Counted from the stretch's first letter, positions 17,345-27,110 are shown. The stretch: 64,000 nucleotides of DNA from CAIUGU01 sp040080215 (GCA_040080215.1 JBEBIT010000005.1:27374-91373), one strand, 5' to 3'. The notes: generated by a model not told the origin, from the letters alone. A program made the numbers and translations.

Positions 17345-20029
17345 CTACCCGCTGTTCCGCAGCGCCGTGGCGACGGCATTGATCGACAGCTGCAGGCCGT
17401 CGCGAACGCGCGCATCCTGCTCGCCGCCGCGATAGCGCCTGATCAGCTCGACCTGGAGCAGGTTGAGCGGCTCGATGTACGGCAGACGCAGTCGGATGGA
17501 CGTATCGAGCGCAGGCTGCTGCTCGAGCAGGCGCGACTGGCCGGTGATGCCGAGCACCGCGTCATGCGTCGTGAGCCAGGCATCGCGAATGCGCGTGAAG
17601 AGCCGGTCCCCGAGCGCGCGGTCCTGCACCAGCATCGAGTACTGCCGGGCGATGCCCATGTCGGACTTGGCGAGCACCATTTCGAGGTTGGCGAGCGTAC
17701 TGCGGAAGAAGGGCCACGCCTCGAGCATTTCCCGCAGCAGGCCCTGGTCCTTGAACCGATGCAGTGCCTGCCCCGTTCCATACCAGCCAGGCAGCATGAC
17801 TCGGGCCTGGGACCAGCTGAACACCCACGGAATCGCCCGCAGGTCTTCGATGCGCTGGGATGCCGTGCGCGCCGCGGGCCGCGAGCCGATCTTCAGCTCG
17901 GCGATTTCCGCGATCGGCGTCATCTGCCTGAAGAACGGCACGAAGCCCTCCGTTCCGTACACGAGGTCGCGGTAGAGACCGAAGGCGCTGGCCGAGATCC
18001 CGCGCATCGCCTCCGCAAACCGCGCTTCGCCAGCGGACGCGGCAGACGGCTTCTCGAGCGATGCCAGCACCGTTGCAGCACAGACGGCCTCGAGATTGTT
18101 GGCGGCGTTCTCGCGCGTTCCATACTTGGCCGCGATCACCTCGCCCTGCTCGGTGATGCGGATGCGGCCCTGGACCGTTCCCGCAGGCTGCGCGCGAATG
18201 GCCGCGAACGAGGACCCGCCGCCCCGCCCGACTGCGCCACCGCGTCCGTGGAAAATCTGCATGGGCGTTCCGGCCTCGGCGAACACCTGCGCCAATACGC
18301 GCGTCGCCTGGTTGAGGCTCCAGACGGACGTGAGATACCCGCCATCCTTGTTCGAGTCGGAATAGCCGACCATCACTTCCTGGTAGCCGAAGCCGGCGGC
18401 CACTGCCTTGCCTTCTGGCAGCGCGAGCCACGACCGCATGATGTCAGGCGAACGCTCCAGGTCCTGGATCGTCTCGAACAGCGGCACGGCCATGACGGCG
18501 GCAGGCCTCTCCGCACGCGGCCTATACAGCCCGGCCTCCTTCAGCAACACGTACACCTCGAGCAGGTCGGACACGCTTTCCGACTTCGAGATGTTGTACG
18601 TCGTGATGCAGCCGGCGCCGTACAGCTCACGGGCAGTGGCCGCGGCATGGACGATCGCGAGTTCCTTGGCAGTCTCCCCGGCATACGTTGCGTAAGGGCT
18701 CGCGAGGGGACGGTCGCTCGCAAGCTCACGCCGCAGCAGCGCGAGCCGTGCAGCCTCATCGAGCGCGCGGTAGTCGTCGACCACCCCCGCCACCTTGAGC
18801 AGGTCCGCGACAACGCGCTCGTGGACATCGGCGTTCTGTCTCAAATCGAGCGTCGCCAGATGGAAGCCGAACGTCTCCACCGCGCGGATGAGTCGGCCGA
18901 GCGCACCGCCACTCGCAAGCAGCTTCGTGGCCGGTTCGCTCAGCGAATGGGCCAGCGTGACGAGGTCCGCCCGCAGTTCCTCCGGACGCAGGTAGGGCTC
19001 GGCGACGCGCCGCCCGGGACGCGGCGGCGGGCGCCCCACGAGCTTCTGGTACGTTGCGGCGAGGCGCGCGTACATGCCACTCAGCGCGCGGCGATAAGGT
19101 TCGTCGCTGCGCGCCTCGTAGTCGTCGCCGCTGCGGTCGGCCAGCGCCTGCAGCTCGGCGGTGGGCTTGGCCATCTCGCTCGAGATGGACAGCTCCTTGT
19201 CGAGCAGGTGCAGCTTGGCGAGATAGTCGGTGAGCGCCGTTTCTGCTCCGCGCCCAAGGGCAAGCTGCAGCGACTCTGCATTCACGAACGGGTTGCCATC
19301 GCGGTCGCCCCCGATCCAGCTGCCGAGCCTGAGGAAGCTGCGGGGCCTGCTTGCAAGCAGGCGCTCCCAACGCGCATAGAGCGTCGGCAGAGTGGGCAGG
19401 AACACATCGCGCAGGTAAGCCTGCGCAATCGCGACTTCGTCCGCCACGTACAGGCGCTCTCGCCGCAGGGGCCGGGTCTGCCACAGCAACGCGATCTGCC
19501 TCACGATCGCTTCTTCAATGACATCACCATCCGGGGTTTCGGCAAGGCCCGCATCCCGCAGCAGCATCAGTTCGGCAATGCGCGTGCGGTGGTCGATCAT
19601 GCTCTTGCGCATGACCTCCGTCGGATGCGCGGTCAGCACGGGAACGATCAACGCCTTGTCCAGCAGCGCGTTGACCGCGTCGAGGCGAATGCCCTGCCCT
19701 GCCAGCTTCGCGAGCACCGTCGGCAAGTCTGCCCCGCTCTCGCGGCTCACACCCTGGCGGTCTTCCGCGAGGTTCGCGAGCATGGAGAACAACATGAAGC
19801 CGCGGACGAAGGACAGCGTGTCGTCGAGCGAGAGGGCCTCGAGGTCCAGGTTCAGCGCTTCTGCATCGGTGGTGCCGCGGTACCGGTTGACGGACGTCGA
19901 CCGGATGCGCTCGATGCGCTCGAACAGCGCTTCCCCTCCGTAGGCCCGGATCACATCGCCCAGTAACTTGCCCAGATAGCGAATATCGGCGTTCTGGACG
20001 ATCGGGGGCGGACTGGCGGTGACTGACAT
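17345..20029 (-). CDS. ppc: Phosphoenolpyruvate carboxylase
   Basis: This 894-residue cytoplasmic enzyme makes oxaloacetate from phosphoenolpyruvate and bicarbonate, replenishing the TCA cycle. Key motifs are in place: the catalytic histidine H135 in TAHPTEVMRKS, the GYSDSNKDGGYLTS block, the glycine-rich FHGRGGAVGRGGGSS loop and the family C-terminus INAVATALRNSG. Length is normal for bacterial PEPC. The ATG at 20029 is preferred over one twelve codons upstream because the PEPC N-terminal homology begins near it. It converges on the PagL gene with only six bases between stops and diverges from the M20 hydrolase. Confidence 0.97.
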   Translation of the reverse strand: MSVTASPPPIVQNADIRYLGKLLGDVIRAYGGEALFERIERIRSTSVNRYRGTTDAEALNLDLEALSLDDTLSFVRGFMLFSMLANLAEDRQGVSRESGADLPTVLAKLAGQGIRLDAVNALLDKALIVPVLTAHPTEVMRKSMIDHRTRIAELMLLRDAGLAETPDGDVIEEAIVRQIALLWQTRPLRRERLYVADEVAIAQAYLRDVFLPTLPTLYARWERLLASRPRSFLRLGSWIGGDRDGNPFVNAESLQLALGRGAETALTDYLAKLHLLDKELSISSEMAKPTAELQALADRSGDDYEARSDEPYRRALSGMYARLAATYQKLVGRPPPRPGRRVAEPYLRPEELRADLVTLAHSLSEPATKLLASGGALGRLIRAVETFGFHLATLDLRQNADVHERVVADLLKVAGVVDDYRALDEAARLALLRRELASDRPLASPYATYAGETAKELAIVHAAATARELYGAGCITTYNISKSESVSDLLEVYVLLKEAGLYRPRAERPAAVMAVPLFETIQDLERSPDIMRSWLALPEGKAVAAGFGYQEVMVGYSDSNKDGGYLTSVWSLNQATRVLAQVFAEAGTPMQIFHGRGGAVGRGGGSSFAAIRAQPAGTVQGRIRITEQGEVIAAKYGTRENAANNLEAVCAATVLASLEKPSAASAGEARFAEAMRGISASAFGLYRDLVYGTEGFVPFFRQMTPIAEIAELKIGSRPAARTASQRIEDLRAIPWVFSWSQARVMLPGWYGTGQALHRFKDQGLLREMLEAWPFFRSTLANLEMVLAKSDMGIARQYSMLVQDRALGDRLFTRIRDAWLTTHDAVLGITGQSRLLEQQPALDTSIRLRLPYIEPLNLLQVELIRRYRGGEQDARVRDGLQLSINAVATALRNSG

Positions 20030-20233
20030 GACACGAAGTCCTCGCTGGCGATCGGAAACGCGCACCTCGATGGGGCGTGACGCCCGGCCCGGGACCGGGT
20101 TTCACGGGTGCACGCGTGTCCCATGCAAGTTACCGGCCAGCCCGGACCGAACGGCTGATCCGCACTGTCCATCGTCTACCATAGAATGTAGACCACATCG
20201 GAGCCGTCCGGGTCCCTTGCCGTTGGAGTCGCT

Positions 20234-21556
20234 ATGCACGTTCGCTGGTTTGCGTTGGGGTTGCTGGCCTGCGGCCTGTCCGTTGCCAACGCGCAGGGCA
20301 AATCGCCCGGATCACAGGTTTCAACTGCGCAGATCGATGCCCTCTACCCGGGCCTCGAGGCGCTGTACGTCGACCTGCACCGGAATCCGGAGCTCGCGTT
20401 CCAGGAAACCCGCACTGCCGCGTTGCTGGCGGAGAAGCTGCGGGCGCTCGGCTTCGAAGTCACCACGGGCGTCGGTCGCACCGGCCTCGTCGCGATCCTG
20501 AAGAACGGTGCCGGCCCGACGGTGATGATGCGGACCGAGATCGATGCGTTGCCCGTGGCCGAGAAGACGGGCCTGCCGTTCGCCAGCACCGCGACGGCGC
20601 AGAATGCGAACGGCCAGACCGTGCCTGTCATGCATGCGTGCGGACACGATCTGCACATGACGGCATGGCTAGGCACCGCCACCGTCATGGCACAGAACCG
20701 GTCACGCTGGCGCGGCACGCTGATGATGGTCGGCCAGCCGGCTGAGGAATCGCTGAGCGGCGCGAGGGCAATGCTTGCCGACGGTCTGTTCACGCGGTTC
20801 CCGAAACCCGACTACGCGCTGTCCCTGCACGACGACGACACGATGCCGGCAGGCACCATCGGCTATCGCGCGGGACTGTTCCGCGCAATGTCGGATGCGG
20901 TGACGATCACGGTCTACGGGCGCGGTGGCCACGCGGCGATGCCCCACAACACGATCGACCCGGTGGTGCTCGCATCCCGCATCGTGCTGGCGCTGCAGAC
21001 CATCGTGTCGCGCGAGAACAATCCGGTGGACCCGGTCGTGATCACCGTCGGCTCGATCCAGGGCGGCACTCAAGGCAACGTGATTCCCGATGAAGTGCGG
21101 CTGCTGCTGTCGGTGCGGACCTATTCGGAAGCCGTGCGCACGAAAACGCTGGCTGCCATTCGCCGTGTCGTGCGCGGCGAGGCCATTGCAGCCAATGCGC
21201 CGAAGGAGCCGCGGGTCGAGGCGCCCGAGCGCGGCAATGCCATGGTCTACAACGATCCTGTGCTGACAGCGCGGCTGGTCACGGCGCTGCGGCGCGAACT
21301 CGGGGCAGGCAAGGTCGTCGAGATGCCGCAGAAGATGACCTCGGAGGACTTCGCGGAATACGGGCTGGCGGGCGTGCCATCGACCCTGCTGCACATCGGC
21401 GCCGTCGACGCGGCCGATCTTGCGAAGTCGCGTGAGACGGGCGTTCCGTTGCCCGCACCTCACTCGTCAGAATGGACCCCGGTGCTTGAGCCTACGCTCA
21501 AGGGCGCGATGCAGGCGGAAGTGGCCGCGATCATGGAACTGTTCGGCAAGCGGTAG
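20234..21556 (+). CDS. Exported M20-family amidohydrolase/aminoacylase
   Basis: This 440-residue protein carries a signal peptide (MHVRWFALGLLACGLSVANAQ) and then the M20D peptidase/amidohydrolase pattern: DLHRNPELAFQETRT, the metal residues of MHACGHDLHMTAWLG, the catalytic glutamates of QPAEESLSGARAM, and the dimerisation-domain histidine of GRGGHAAMPHNTIDPV. Related enzymes cleave N-acyl amino acids, hippurate or indole-acetyl conjugates. The signal peptide places it in the periplasm, unlike most aminoacylases. It is transcribed divergently from ppc and converges on the 21583-22551 hydrolase gene. Confidence 0.92.
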   Translation: MHVRWFALGLLACGLSVANAQGKSPGSQVSTAQIDALYPGLEALYVDLHRNPELAFQETRTAALLAEKLRALGFEVTTGVGRTGLVAILKNGAGPTVMMRTEIDALPVAEKTGLPFASTATAQNANGQTVPVMHACGHDLHMTAWLGTATVMAQNRSRWRGTLMMVGQPAEESLSGARAMLADGLFTRFPKPDYALSLHDDDTMPAGTIGYRAGLFRAMSDAVTITVYGRGGHAAMPHNTIDPVVLASRIVLALQTIVSRENNPVDPVVITVGSIQGGTQGNVIPDEVRLLLSVRTYSEAVRTKTLAAIRRVVRGEAIAANAPKEPRVEAPERGNAMVYNDPVLTARLVTALRRELGAGKVVEMPQKMTSEDFAEYGLAGVPSTLLHIGAVDAADLAKSRETGVPLPAPHSSEWTPVLEPTLKGAMQAEVAAIMELFGKR

Positions 21557-21573
21557 GCGGCGGAGTCCGCCGC
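21557..21573. terminator. Hairpin between two convergent genes
   Basis: Inverted repeat GCGGCGGA / TCCGCCGC with one unpaired base between the arms lies in the 26 bases separating the convergent M20 gene and the amidohydrolase gene. It probably ends transcription from both sides. Confidence 0.5.
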
Positions 21574-21582
21574 GCAGTCCTG

Positions 21583-22551
21583 CTAGGTGAAGCCGTAGAG
21601 GCGTGCCGGATTGTCGACGAGGATCTGTCGTCGCACTGCTGCATCCGGCGCCCACGCGGGCAACTGGTTCAGCACGCGCCCGTCGTCGATCTGGAACAAC
21701 GGCGTCACGTCCGTGGGCTTGCGTCCCGCCGGCGTCGTCGAATTGGTGTGCGGCCAGTCTGTCCCCCACAGCACGCGGGCTGGATTCGCCGCGATCAACG
21801 CCTTGGCGAGCGGGGTGCAGTCGGCATAGTCCGGGGCCTGCACAGACGCACGGTACACACCCGACACCTTCACATACGCCTTGCCGGACTTGACAAGCGC
21901 GACGAGGTCCGCGAATCCGGGCTGGCCGGGTCCCAACGCGGCATCCGCTCCGCCGAAATGATCGAAGACGATGGGGACGGGCGATGAGGCGACCACGTCC
22001 TTGAGGGCAGCAATCACCTCGAGGTTCGTATACAGCTGCACGTGCCAGTTGCGAGCCTTGGCCCGTTGCACTGCTGCGAGGAAGCGCGCGCGAGCCACCG
22101 CAGGATCGTTGATCCCGCCCGTCGACAGGTTTTCGCGAATGCCACGGATGCCCGCCTGGGCGAGCGCATCGAGTTCGCGCTCCGTGGTCTTGTCGTTGAT
22201 GACGGCGACGCCCCGCGCGTTGTTGCCCCGCGCGCGCATGCCGAACACCGTCGCGGAATTGTCGGTACCGTAGACGCTGGGCGTCACGATGACGACGCGA
22301 TCGATGCGCAGCGCCTTGTGCAGCGCTGCCATCTCCTCCGGCGAGGCCGGCTCAGGCGTATACACGCGCCCCGCGAACCACGGGAATTGCGCCGGGTCGC
22401 CGAGCAGGTGGGTGTGGCAATCGCATGCACCGGCGGGCACATCGAACGACACGGCCGTGCGCGGCTGCGAGGCAGCGGCCTGGCCGATGCCGGTCCGCAG
22501 CAACGCTGCCGACACTGCGGCCCCCACCAGCACATCACGCCGCGTGAGCAT
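21583..22551 (-). CDS. Exported amidohydrolase-2 family lactonase (2-pyrone-4,6-dicarboxylate lactonase-like)
   Basis: This 322-residue protein begins with a TAT-like signal (LTRRDVLVGAAVSAALLR) and contains an amidohydrolase-2 barrel: CDCHTHLLG for the first metal or substrate site, IVFDHFGG in the middle and LWGTDWPHT with the catalytic aspartate near the C-terminus. The closest described type is 2-pyrone-4,6-dicarboxylate lactonase (LigI) from lignin-derived aromatic catabolism, but other lactones are possible. It starts just after the PQQ dehydrogenase stop (12 bases), suggesting that the oxidase makes a lactone which this enzyme opens in the periplasm (inference). Confidence 0.88.
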   Translation of the reverse strand: MLTRRDVLVGAAVSAALLRTGIGQAAASQPRTAVSFDVPAGACDCHTHLLGDPAQFPWFAGRVYTPEPASPEEMAALHKALRIDRVVIVTPSVYGTDNSATVFGMRARGNNARGVAVINDKTTERELDALAQAGIRGIRENLSTGGINDPAVARARFLAAVQRAKARNWHVQLYTNLEVIAALKDVVASSPVPIVFDHFGGADAALGPGQPGFADLVALVKSGKAYVKVSGVYRASVQAPDYADCTPLAKALIAANPARVLWGTDWPHTNSTTPAGRKPTDVTPLFQIDDGRVLNQLPAWAPDAAVRRQILVDNPARLYGFT

Positions 22552-22563
22552 GGCGAGCGGCGC

Positions 22564-24597
22564 CTAGCGGCCCGCGCCCTGGGGCAACGCAAGCGCAACG
22601 AACTCGCCGCTGTAGCCCGCGCCTGAAATCGGGACGACAAGATACTGCTTGCCGTTCAGCATGTACGTCATCGGCGACCCCGTTTGCGGGGCCGGCATGT
22701 AGACGGCGCCCACTTCAGTGCCCGTCATCTTGTCGTAGGCGCGGAGCATCGAGCCGCGACGTCCACCCGGCGTCGTGCCGAATCCAGGTTCGCCGGACAC
22801 CACGAGCTGTCCCATGACGAGCACACCCGTGCGGCCGTTGGCCCGACCGGTGCGGGGAATGGTGAGGCCCTTCAGCGCCGGATGGTTCTTGACGGCATCG
22901 GGGGTTTCGCCATGGGCGACCTGCCAGACGATTTCGCCCTGGTTGAGATCGATCGCCGAGATCGTTCCATACGGAGGCTTGAGCAAGGGCAGTCCTTGCA
23001 CGGTCACGTTCGCGCCAGCCGCTTCACCTGACGAAGCGCCGACGACGGGCGTTACGGCCTTTGCAGCGGGATCCGTCGCGAGGCCGTTCACGTAGGCGAA
23101 CTCCTCCGGCTTGGGACCTGGCACGAGCCCGATCACCGACGGATTGCGGAACGAGTACACGAAGAAGCGATGCGTCTCCGGGTCGTACGCGCCGCCCGGC
23201 CAGTTCACTCCGCCAGTCGAGGACGGCACCATCAGCAGTCCAAGCGGGCCTTCCCACTTGCTCACGGGCGGCGGTGTAAACAGCGGGCCCATCTTGTAGC
23301 GCGAGACTACCTTCAGTGCTTCTGCGCGCAGCTCCGGCGTGAAGTCGATCAGGTCGTCGTTCGAGATGCCCTGCAGGTCGAAGGCCTTGGGCCTGGTCAC
23401 GTACGGCTGCGTCGGCGAATACTTCTCCATGGGTACGTCGCCCGCGGGTACGGGGCGCTCTTCGATCGGCCACACCGGCTTGCCGGTCTCGCGGTCGAGC
23501 ACATAGAGCCACGACTGCTTGGTCGGTTGCGCCAGCGCCTTTATCTTCCGCCCATCGATGGTAATGTCTGCGAGCACGGGTGCGGCAGGCACATCGAAGT
23601 CCCAGACGCCGTGGTGGACCAGCTGGTAGTGCCACTTGCGCTTGCCGGTCTTGAGGTCGAGCGCGACGATGCTCTCTCCGAACAGGCCTGCGCCCGGACG
23701 ATGGCCACCGTAGTAGTCGCCGGTCGGGAGCTCGACGGGCAGGTAGACGAGGCCCAGCTCTTCGTCCACCGACATCTGTGCCCACACGCCGACGTTGCCG
23801 GTGTACTCGGCCGAACCGTTTTCCCACGTCTCGTAGCCGAACTCGCCCTTCTTGGGCAGCGTGTGGAAGATCCACAGGCGCTTGCCCGTGCGGACGTCGA
23901 AGCCGCGGATGTAGCCCTTCTCGTGGATGCGGCTCTTCGGCACGCTGCCCGGCAGGTGGGCCGCACCGATGACGATGACGTCCTTCGCGATCACGGGCGC
24001 GGCATGCAGGCCGATTTCGCCGGTCTCGAGGTCGATGTCCTGGTCGTTGTTGAGTTTCAGGTCGACCACGCCGTTGGTACCGAAGCCGCGCACCGGAGTG
24101 CCCGTCTTCGCATCCAGCGCCACCATCCGGTAGCCGGGCGTGACGTAGAGGATGCGGCTGTCCTTGCCGTCGGTCCAGTAAGCAAGGCCACGACCCGAGA
24201 GCCGACGCGGAGCCGCTTCGCCGCGCTTGCCTTCGTCTTCGCGGTGCACCCACAGCAACTCGCCGGAGGCAGCGTCGAGCGCCACGACCGAGCGACGCGT
24301 GCCCGCCGTCGTGTACAGCACGCCGCCCACCATCAATGGCGTCGACTGCAGATTGAATTCGGCTTGCGGACCGAGCGCATCGGTCTTGAACCGCCAGGCC
24401 ACTTCGAGGTCCTTGAAGTTCTCGCGGTTGATCTGGTTGAACGGCCGGTATCGCCAGCTCGCGAGGTTGCCGCCGTACGTACGCCACTCGTTGGCCGCGT
24501 TCGCCTGTTGCGGCTCAGCTGCAATGGCCGACCCTACCACCAGATGCGCCGCTGCAATGACGGCAGCGCCTTTCACCCACTGTGCGAGACTTCCCAT
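22564..24597 (-). CDS. PQQ-dependent dehydrogenase, membrane-GDH type without membrane domain
   Basis: This 677-residue quinoprotein has a signal peptide and an eight-bladed propeller of the glucose/quinate dehydrogenase type. Visible blocks are WRTYGGNLASWRYRPFNQI at the start, VHHGVWDFDVPAAPVL with the catalytic aspartate, and the C-terminal LNGKQYLVVPISG. The five-helix membrane anchor of E. coli Gcd is absent, and the short N-terminal hydrophobic segment is a signal peptide, so it is a soluble periplasmic form. The ATG at 24597 sits five bases after a GGGGG ribosome site; a GTG one codon earlier is also possible. It is followed by the lactonase-like gene. It oxidises a sugar or alcohol to a lactone or acid; the substrate is not known. 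Confidence 0.9.
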   Translation of the reverse strand: MGSLAQWVKGAAVIAAAHLVVGSAIAAEPQQANAANEWRTYGGNLASWRYRPFNQINRENFKDLEVAWRFKTDALGPQAEFNLQSTPLMVGGVLYTTAGTRRSVVALDAASGELLWVHREDEGKRGEAAPRRLSGRGLAYWTDGKDSRILYVTPGYRMVALDAKTGTPVRGFGTNGVVDLKLNNDQDIDLETGEIGLHAAPVIAKDVIVIGAAHLPGSVPKSRIHEKGYIRGFDVRTGKRLWIFHTLPKKGEFGYETWENGSAEYTGNVGVWAQMSVDEELGLVYLPVELPTGDYYGGHRPGAGLFGESIVALDLKTGKRKWHYQLVHHGVWDFDVPAAPVLADITIDGRKIKALAQPTKQSWLYVLDRETGKPVWPIEERPVPAGDVPMEKYSPTQPYVTRPKAFDLQGISNDDLIDFTPELRAEALKVVSRYKMGPLFTPPPVSKWEGPLGLLMVPSSTGGVNWPGGAYDPETHRFFVYSFRNPSVIGLVPGPKPEEFAYVNGLATDPAAKAVTPVVGASSGEAAGANVTVQGLPLLKPPYGTISAIDLNQGEIVWQVAHGETPDAVKNHPALKGLTIPRTGRANGRTGVLVMGQLVVSGEPGFGTTPGGRRGSMLRAYDKMTGTEVGAVYMPAPQTGSPMTYMLNGKQYLVVPISGAGYSGEFVALALPQGAGR

Positions 24598-24797
24598 CAC
24601 ATCCCCCTTGCGTGTTCTTGCATCTGCCGGCTGACGTCAACTCAGCGCTGCTCGGGCCAAGGCGCCCTTTGTTCCCGCTGTCCCGCGGACGCTGTGCATC
24701 GCGTTTTCCTTGGCCGCATTCAGGGCAGCGGGATACTATCGCACTCCAGCGGTCGGTGCCCGCCCGCGGCCCCTCCCCGACCCATGACCCCCGGCAG

Positions 24798-25994
24798 ATG
24801 GATTCACGCACAAGGTCGAACGACAACCCCTGGCACGTCCTCGCCACCTTGAGCGTGCTGATGGGCTTCGCGTCGATCTCGACCGACCTTTACCTGCCCG
24901 CCATGCCCGTCATGAGTGCGGCGCTCGGCCCCGGCGCGATCGAATGGACGATCTCGGGGTATCTCATCGGATTCAGCATCGGCCAGTTGTTCTGGGGCCC
25001 GCTCGGCGATCGCTACGGCCGGCGCCTGCCCGTGGCCATCGGGCTCGTGCTGTTCATCATCGGCTCAGCAGGCTGCGCACTGGCGACGACCACATGGCAG
25101 GAAATCACGTGGCGCGTGGTCCAGGCGAGCGGCGCATCAGCGGGCGTGGTACTGGGGCGCGCGATGGTGCGCGATCTCTATGAAGGCACGCGCGCGGCAC
25201 AGATGATGTCGACGCTGATGACGGTCATGGCCATCGCCCCGCTGATTGGCCCGCTCGTCGGAGGGCAGGTGCTTGCGCTCGCGGGGTGGCGCGCGATTTT
25301 CTGGACGCTCGTCGGCATCGGCGTCGTGATGCTGGGTGCGCTGTTCGTCCTGCCGGAAACCCTGCCCCCGTCTCGCCGCAACCACGCCCCTTTGAGCGGT
25401 ACCTTCGCACGCTATCGCGAATTGCTGCGCGATCGCCGACTGCTCGGCTATGCGGGCGCGGGCGGCTGTTTCTACGCCGGCCTGTTCACGTACGTGGGCG
25501 GCACGCCGTTCGCCTACATCACCTACCACCATGTTTCACCGCGCTCCTACGGCGTGCTGTTTGCCGCAGGCATCGTCGGCATCATGGCGATGAACCTGCT
25601 GAGTGCACGGCTCGTCTCGCGCCTGGGCAGCGACGCGCTGCTGTTGCGGGGGGCAGCGATTGCCGCGTGCGCCGGCATCGTGACGGCGGTCTGCGCGTGG
25701 ACAGACTGGGGCGGCCTCGCAGGCATTGCGGTGCCGCTCTTCTTCTTCAATTCCATGACCGGCCTCGTGGTCGCCAACTCCATCTCGGGCGCACTGCGCG
25801 GCTTTCCGGAACGCGCGGGCGCCGTGTCGGCCCTCGTCGGCGCGATCCAGTACGGCAGCGGCATCATCGGCACCGGCCTGCTCGGGGCCTTCGCGAACGG
25901 CACGGTGCGTCCGCTCGGAGGGATCATCGCTGCAGCGAGTGTCGGCAGCTTCCTCTTTGCCTGGCTGCTTGTGCCGAAGGCAAGTCACGCTTGA
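24798..25994 (+). CDS. Bcr/CflA-family drug-resistance MFS exporter
   Basis: This 398-residue protein has twelve predicted membrane segments and the signature of Bcr/CflA exporters: FASISTDLYLPAMPVM in helix 1, QLFWGPLGDRYGRRLPV between helices 2 and 3, and the antiporter-type AIAPLIGPLVGGQVL in helix 5. It would expel drugs or metabolites in exchange for protons. The ATG at 24798 starts a normal-length family member; the open frame reaches 72 codons further into the promoter region. It is divergent from the PQQ dehydrogenase. Confidence 0.92.
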   Translation: MDSRTRSNDNPWHVLATLSVLMGFASISTDLYLPAMPVMSAALGPGAIEWTISGYLIGFSIGQLFWGPLGDRYGRRLPVAIGLVLFIIGSAGCALATTTWQEITWRVVQASGASAGVVLGRAMVRDLYEGTRAAQMMSTLMTVMAIAPLIGPLVGGQVLALAGWRAIFWTLVGIGVVMLGALFVLPETLPPSRRNHAPLSGTFARYRELLRDRRLLGYAGAGGCFYAGLFTYVGGTPFAYITYHHVSPRSYGVLFAAGIVGIMAMNLLSARLVSRLGSDALLLRGAAIAACAGIVTAVCAWTDWGGLAGIAVPLFFFNSMTGLVVANSISGALRGFPERAGAVSALVGAIQYGSGIIGTGLLGAFANGTVRPLGGIIAAASVGSFLFAWLLVPKASHA

Positions 25995-26037
25995 TCAGCA
26001 CTGGCGCCGGGATTGCGGCCTCTCTTGCCGGCTTGAC

Positions 26038-26112
26038 TCACCCCGCACGCGCCAGGTAGTCCTCAAGATTCATCCACCACGGATCCTGCTGGCTCAGCGC
26101 CGGGAATCCCAT
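26038..26112 (-). pseudogene. Remnant: last ~24 codons of an NmrA-family gene
   Basis: Minus-strand reading gives ALSQQDPWWMNLEDYLARAG followed by TGA, which matches the C-terminus of the intact NmrA-like protein at 27204-28151 (ALRKQYPWLMTFEDYLVSAG). At DNA level about 43 of 51 bases agree between 26052-26102 and 27236-27286. The rest of the gene is missing. The remnant lies between the Bcr exporter and the cytochrome b5 gene, and the two copies flank that gene in direct orientation, a sign of duplication followed by deletion or of insertion between copies. Confidence 0.75.
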
Positions 26113-26232
26113 GATCGCGACGGGTCTGCATTCACAGACAGCGTCTTCAGAAGAGGACATCTGGCGCCCGCAGGGAATCTGCGCGCTACTGCCTCACGCA
26201 CATCAACGTCGTGCGCCCAACTGGAGATGATG

Positions 26233-27099
26233 ATGAAGAAACTGATTCTGGGAATCGCGCTTCTGGCAACGACAGTGGCCAGCGCCCAAACGACCAGTTA
26301 CACCGCAGCTGACGTAGCGCTCCATGCAACGGCGGCGGACTGCTGGATGATCCTCAACAGCAACAAGGTCTATAACCTCTCCGCGTTCATCTCGCTGCAT
26401 CCTGGCGGCAGTGGCATGGCTTCCTACTGCGGCAAGGACGGCACGCAGGCCTTTGCCAACATCTCGCATTCTTCCAATGCAGTAGCCCTCGAAACTCCCT
26501 ACCTCATCGGAGCACTGGTCACCGCACCGCTTGCCGTGAAGGTCACGCTGTCACCGGCCAACGCATCCGCGTCGATCGGTGGAACCTTGCAGTTCACGCC
26601 GACGGTAACCAATTCCATGGCGGGGGTTTCCTGGACGATTGCGCCCTCGACCCTCGGTACCATCAGTGCCAGCGGCATGTTCACTGCTGTCACTGCAGGT
26701 CAGGGAACCATTACCGCCGCCTCCACGCAGGATCCCACCAAGTCCGCCAGCGCCGTGGTCACGGTCAACGCGGTAACGCCACCGACCGCCAATACCATCG
26801 TCGTCACCGTCTCGCCGTCCGCCATGACCGGCAACGTGGGATCGCGGATCCGCTTCAAGGCGACGTTGACACACTCGACACAAGGAGTCACGTGGTCGAC
26901 GACCGGACAGATCGGGACCATCGATGGCAACGGAGTGCTTACGACGGCGTTGGTGCCTGGCACCGGGACCGTCATTGCGACTTCGATCGACGACCCGACC
27001 CGGTTTGCGTCCGCCCAGGTGACGCTGAATGCCGTTTCGTGTGCTCCCGAGGTGTCAGAGAACCACCCCCGGTCACGTCGCAATGGCCGTGACGATTGA
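26233..27099 (+). CDS. Secreted cytochrome b5-like protein with two Ig-like (BIG2) domains
   Basis: This 288-residue protein begins with a signal peptide (MKKLILGIALLATTVASAQ). Residues 20-95 form a cytochrome b5-type heme domain with SLHPGGSG (H56) and a second heme histidine H79 in FANISHSS. Two bacterial Ig-like repeats follow (about 98-178 and 185-265), each with the pattern SIGGTLQF / NVGSRIRF, GTI-GNG-F/L and A-V-TLNA at the end. The C-terminal about 20 residues are basic and unlike the repeats. The ATG at 26233 is six bases after GGAG; two further in-frame ATGs lie just upstream. A secreted b5 fused to Ig domains could be an electron carrier anchored at the surface or to another protein. 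The partner is unknown. Confidence 0.85.
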   Translation: MKKLILGIALLATTVASAQTTSYTAADVALHATAADCWMILNSNKVYNLSAFISLHPGGSGMASYCGKDGTQAFANISHSSNAVALETPYLIGALVTAPLAVKVTLSPANASASIGGTLQFTPTVTNSMAGVSWTIAPSTLGTISASGMFTAVTAGQGTITAASTQDPTKSASAVVTVNAVTPPTANTIVVTVSPSAMTGNVGSRIRFKATLTHSTQGVTWSTTGQIGTIDGNGVLTTALVPGTGTVIATSIDDPTRFASAQVTLNAVSCAPEVSENHPRSRRNGRDD

Positions 27100-27110
27100 G
27101 TGAAGAGCGC

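Noticed and set aside
17564..19966. Plus-strand open frame of 800 codons
   Set aside because: Antisense to PEP carboxylase, which has every catalytic motif.
22564..24597. Lanthanide dependence of the second PQQ enzyme because of DFD in VWDFDVP
   Set aside because: In the membrane-GDH family this D-x-D pattern is normal for calcium/magnesium enzymes, so the lanthanide rule from alcohol dehydrogenases does not apply.
23170..24852. Plus-strand open frame of 560 codons
   Set aside because: Antisense to the PQQ dehydrogenase and running into the Bcr promoter; no domain.
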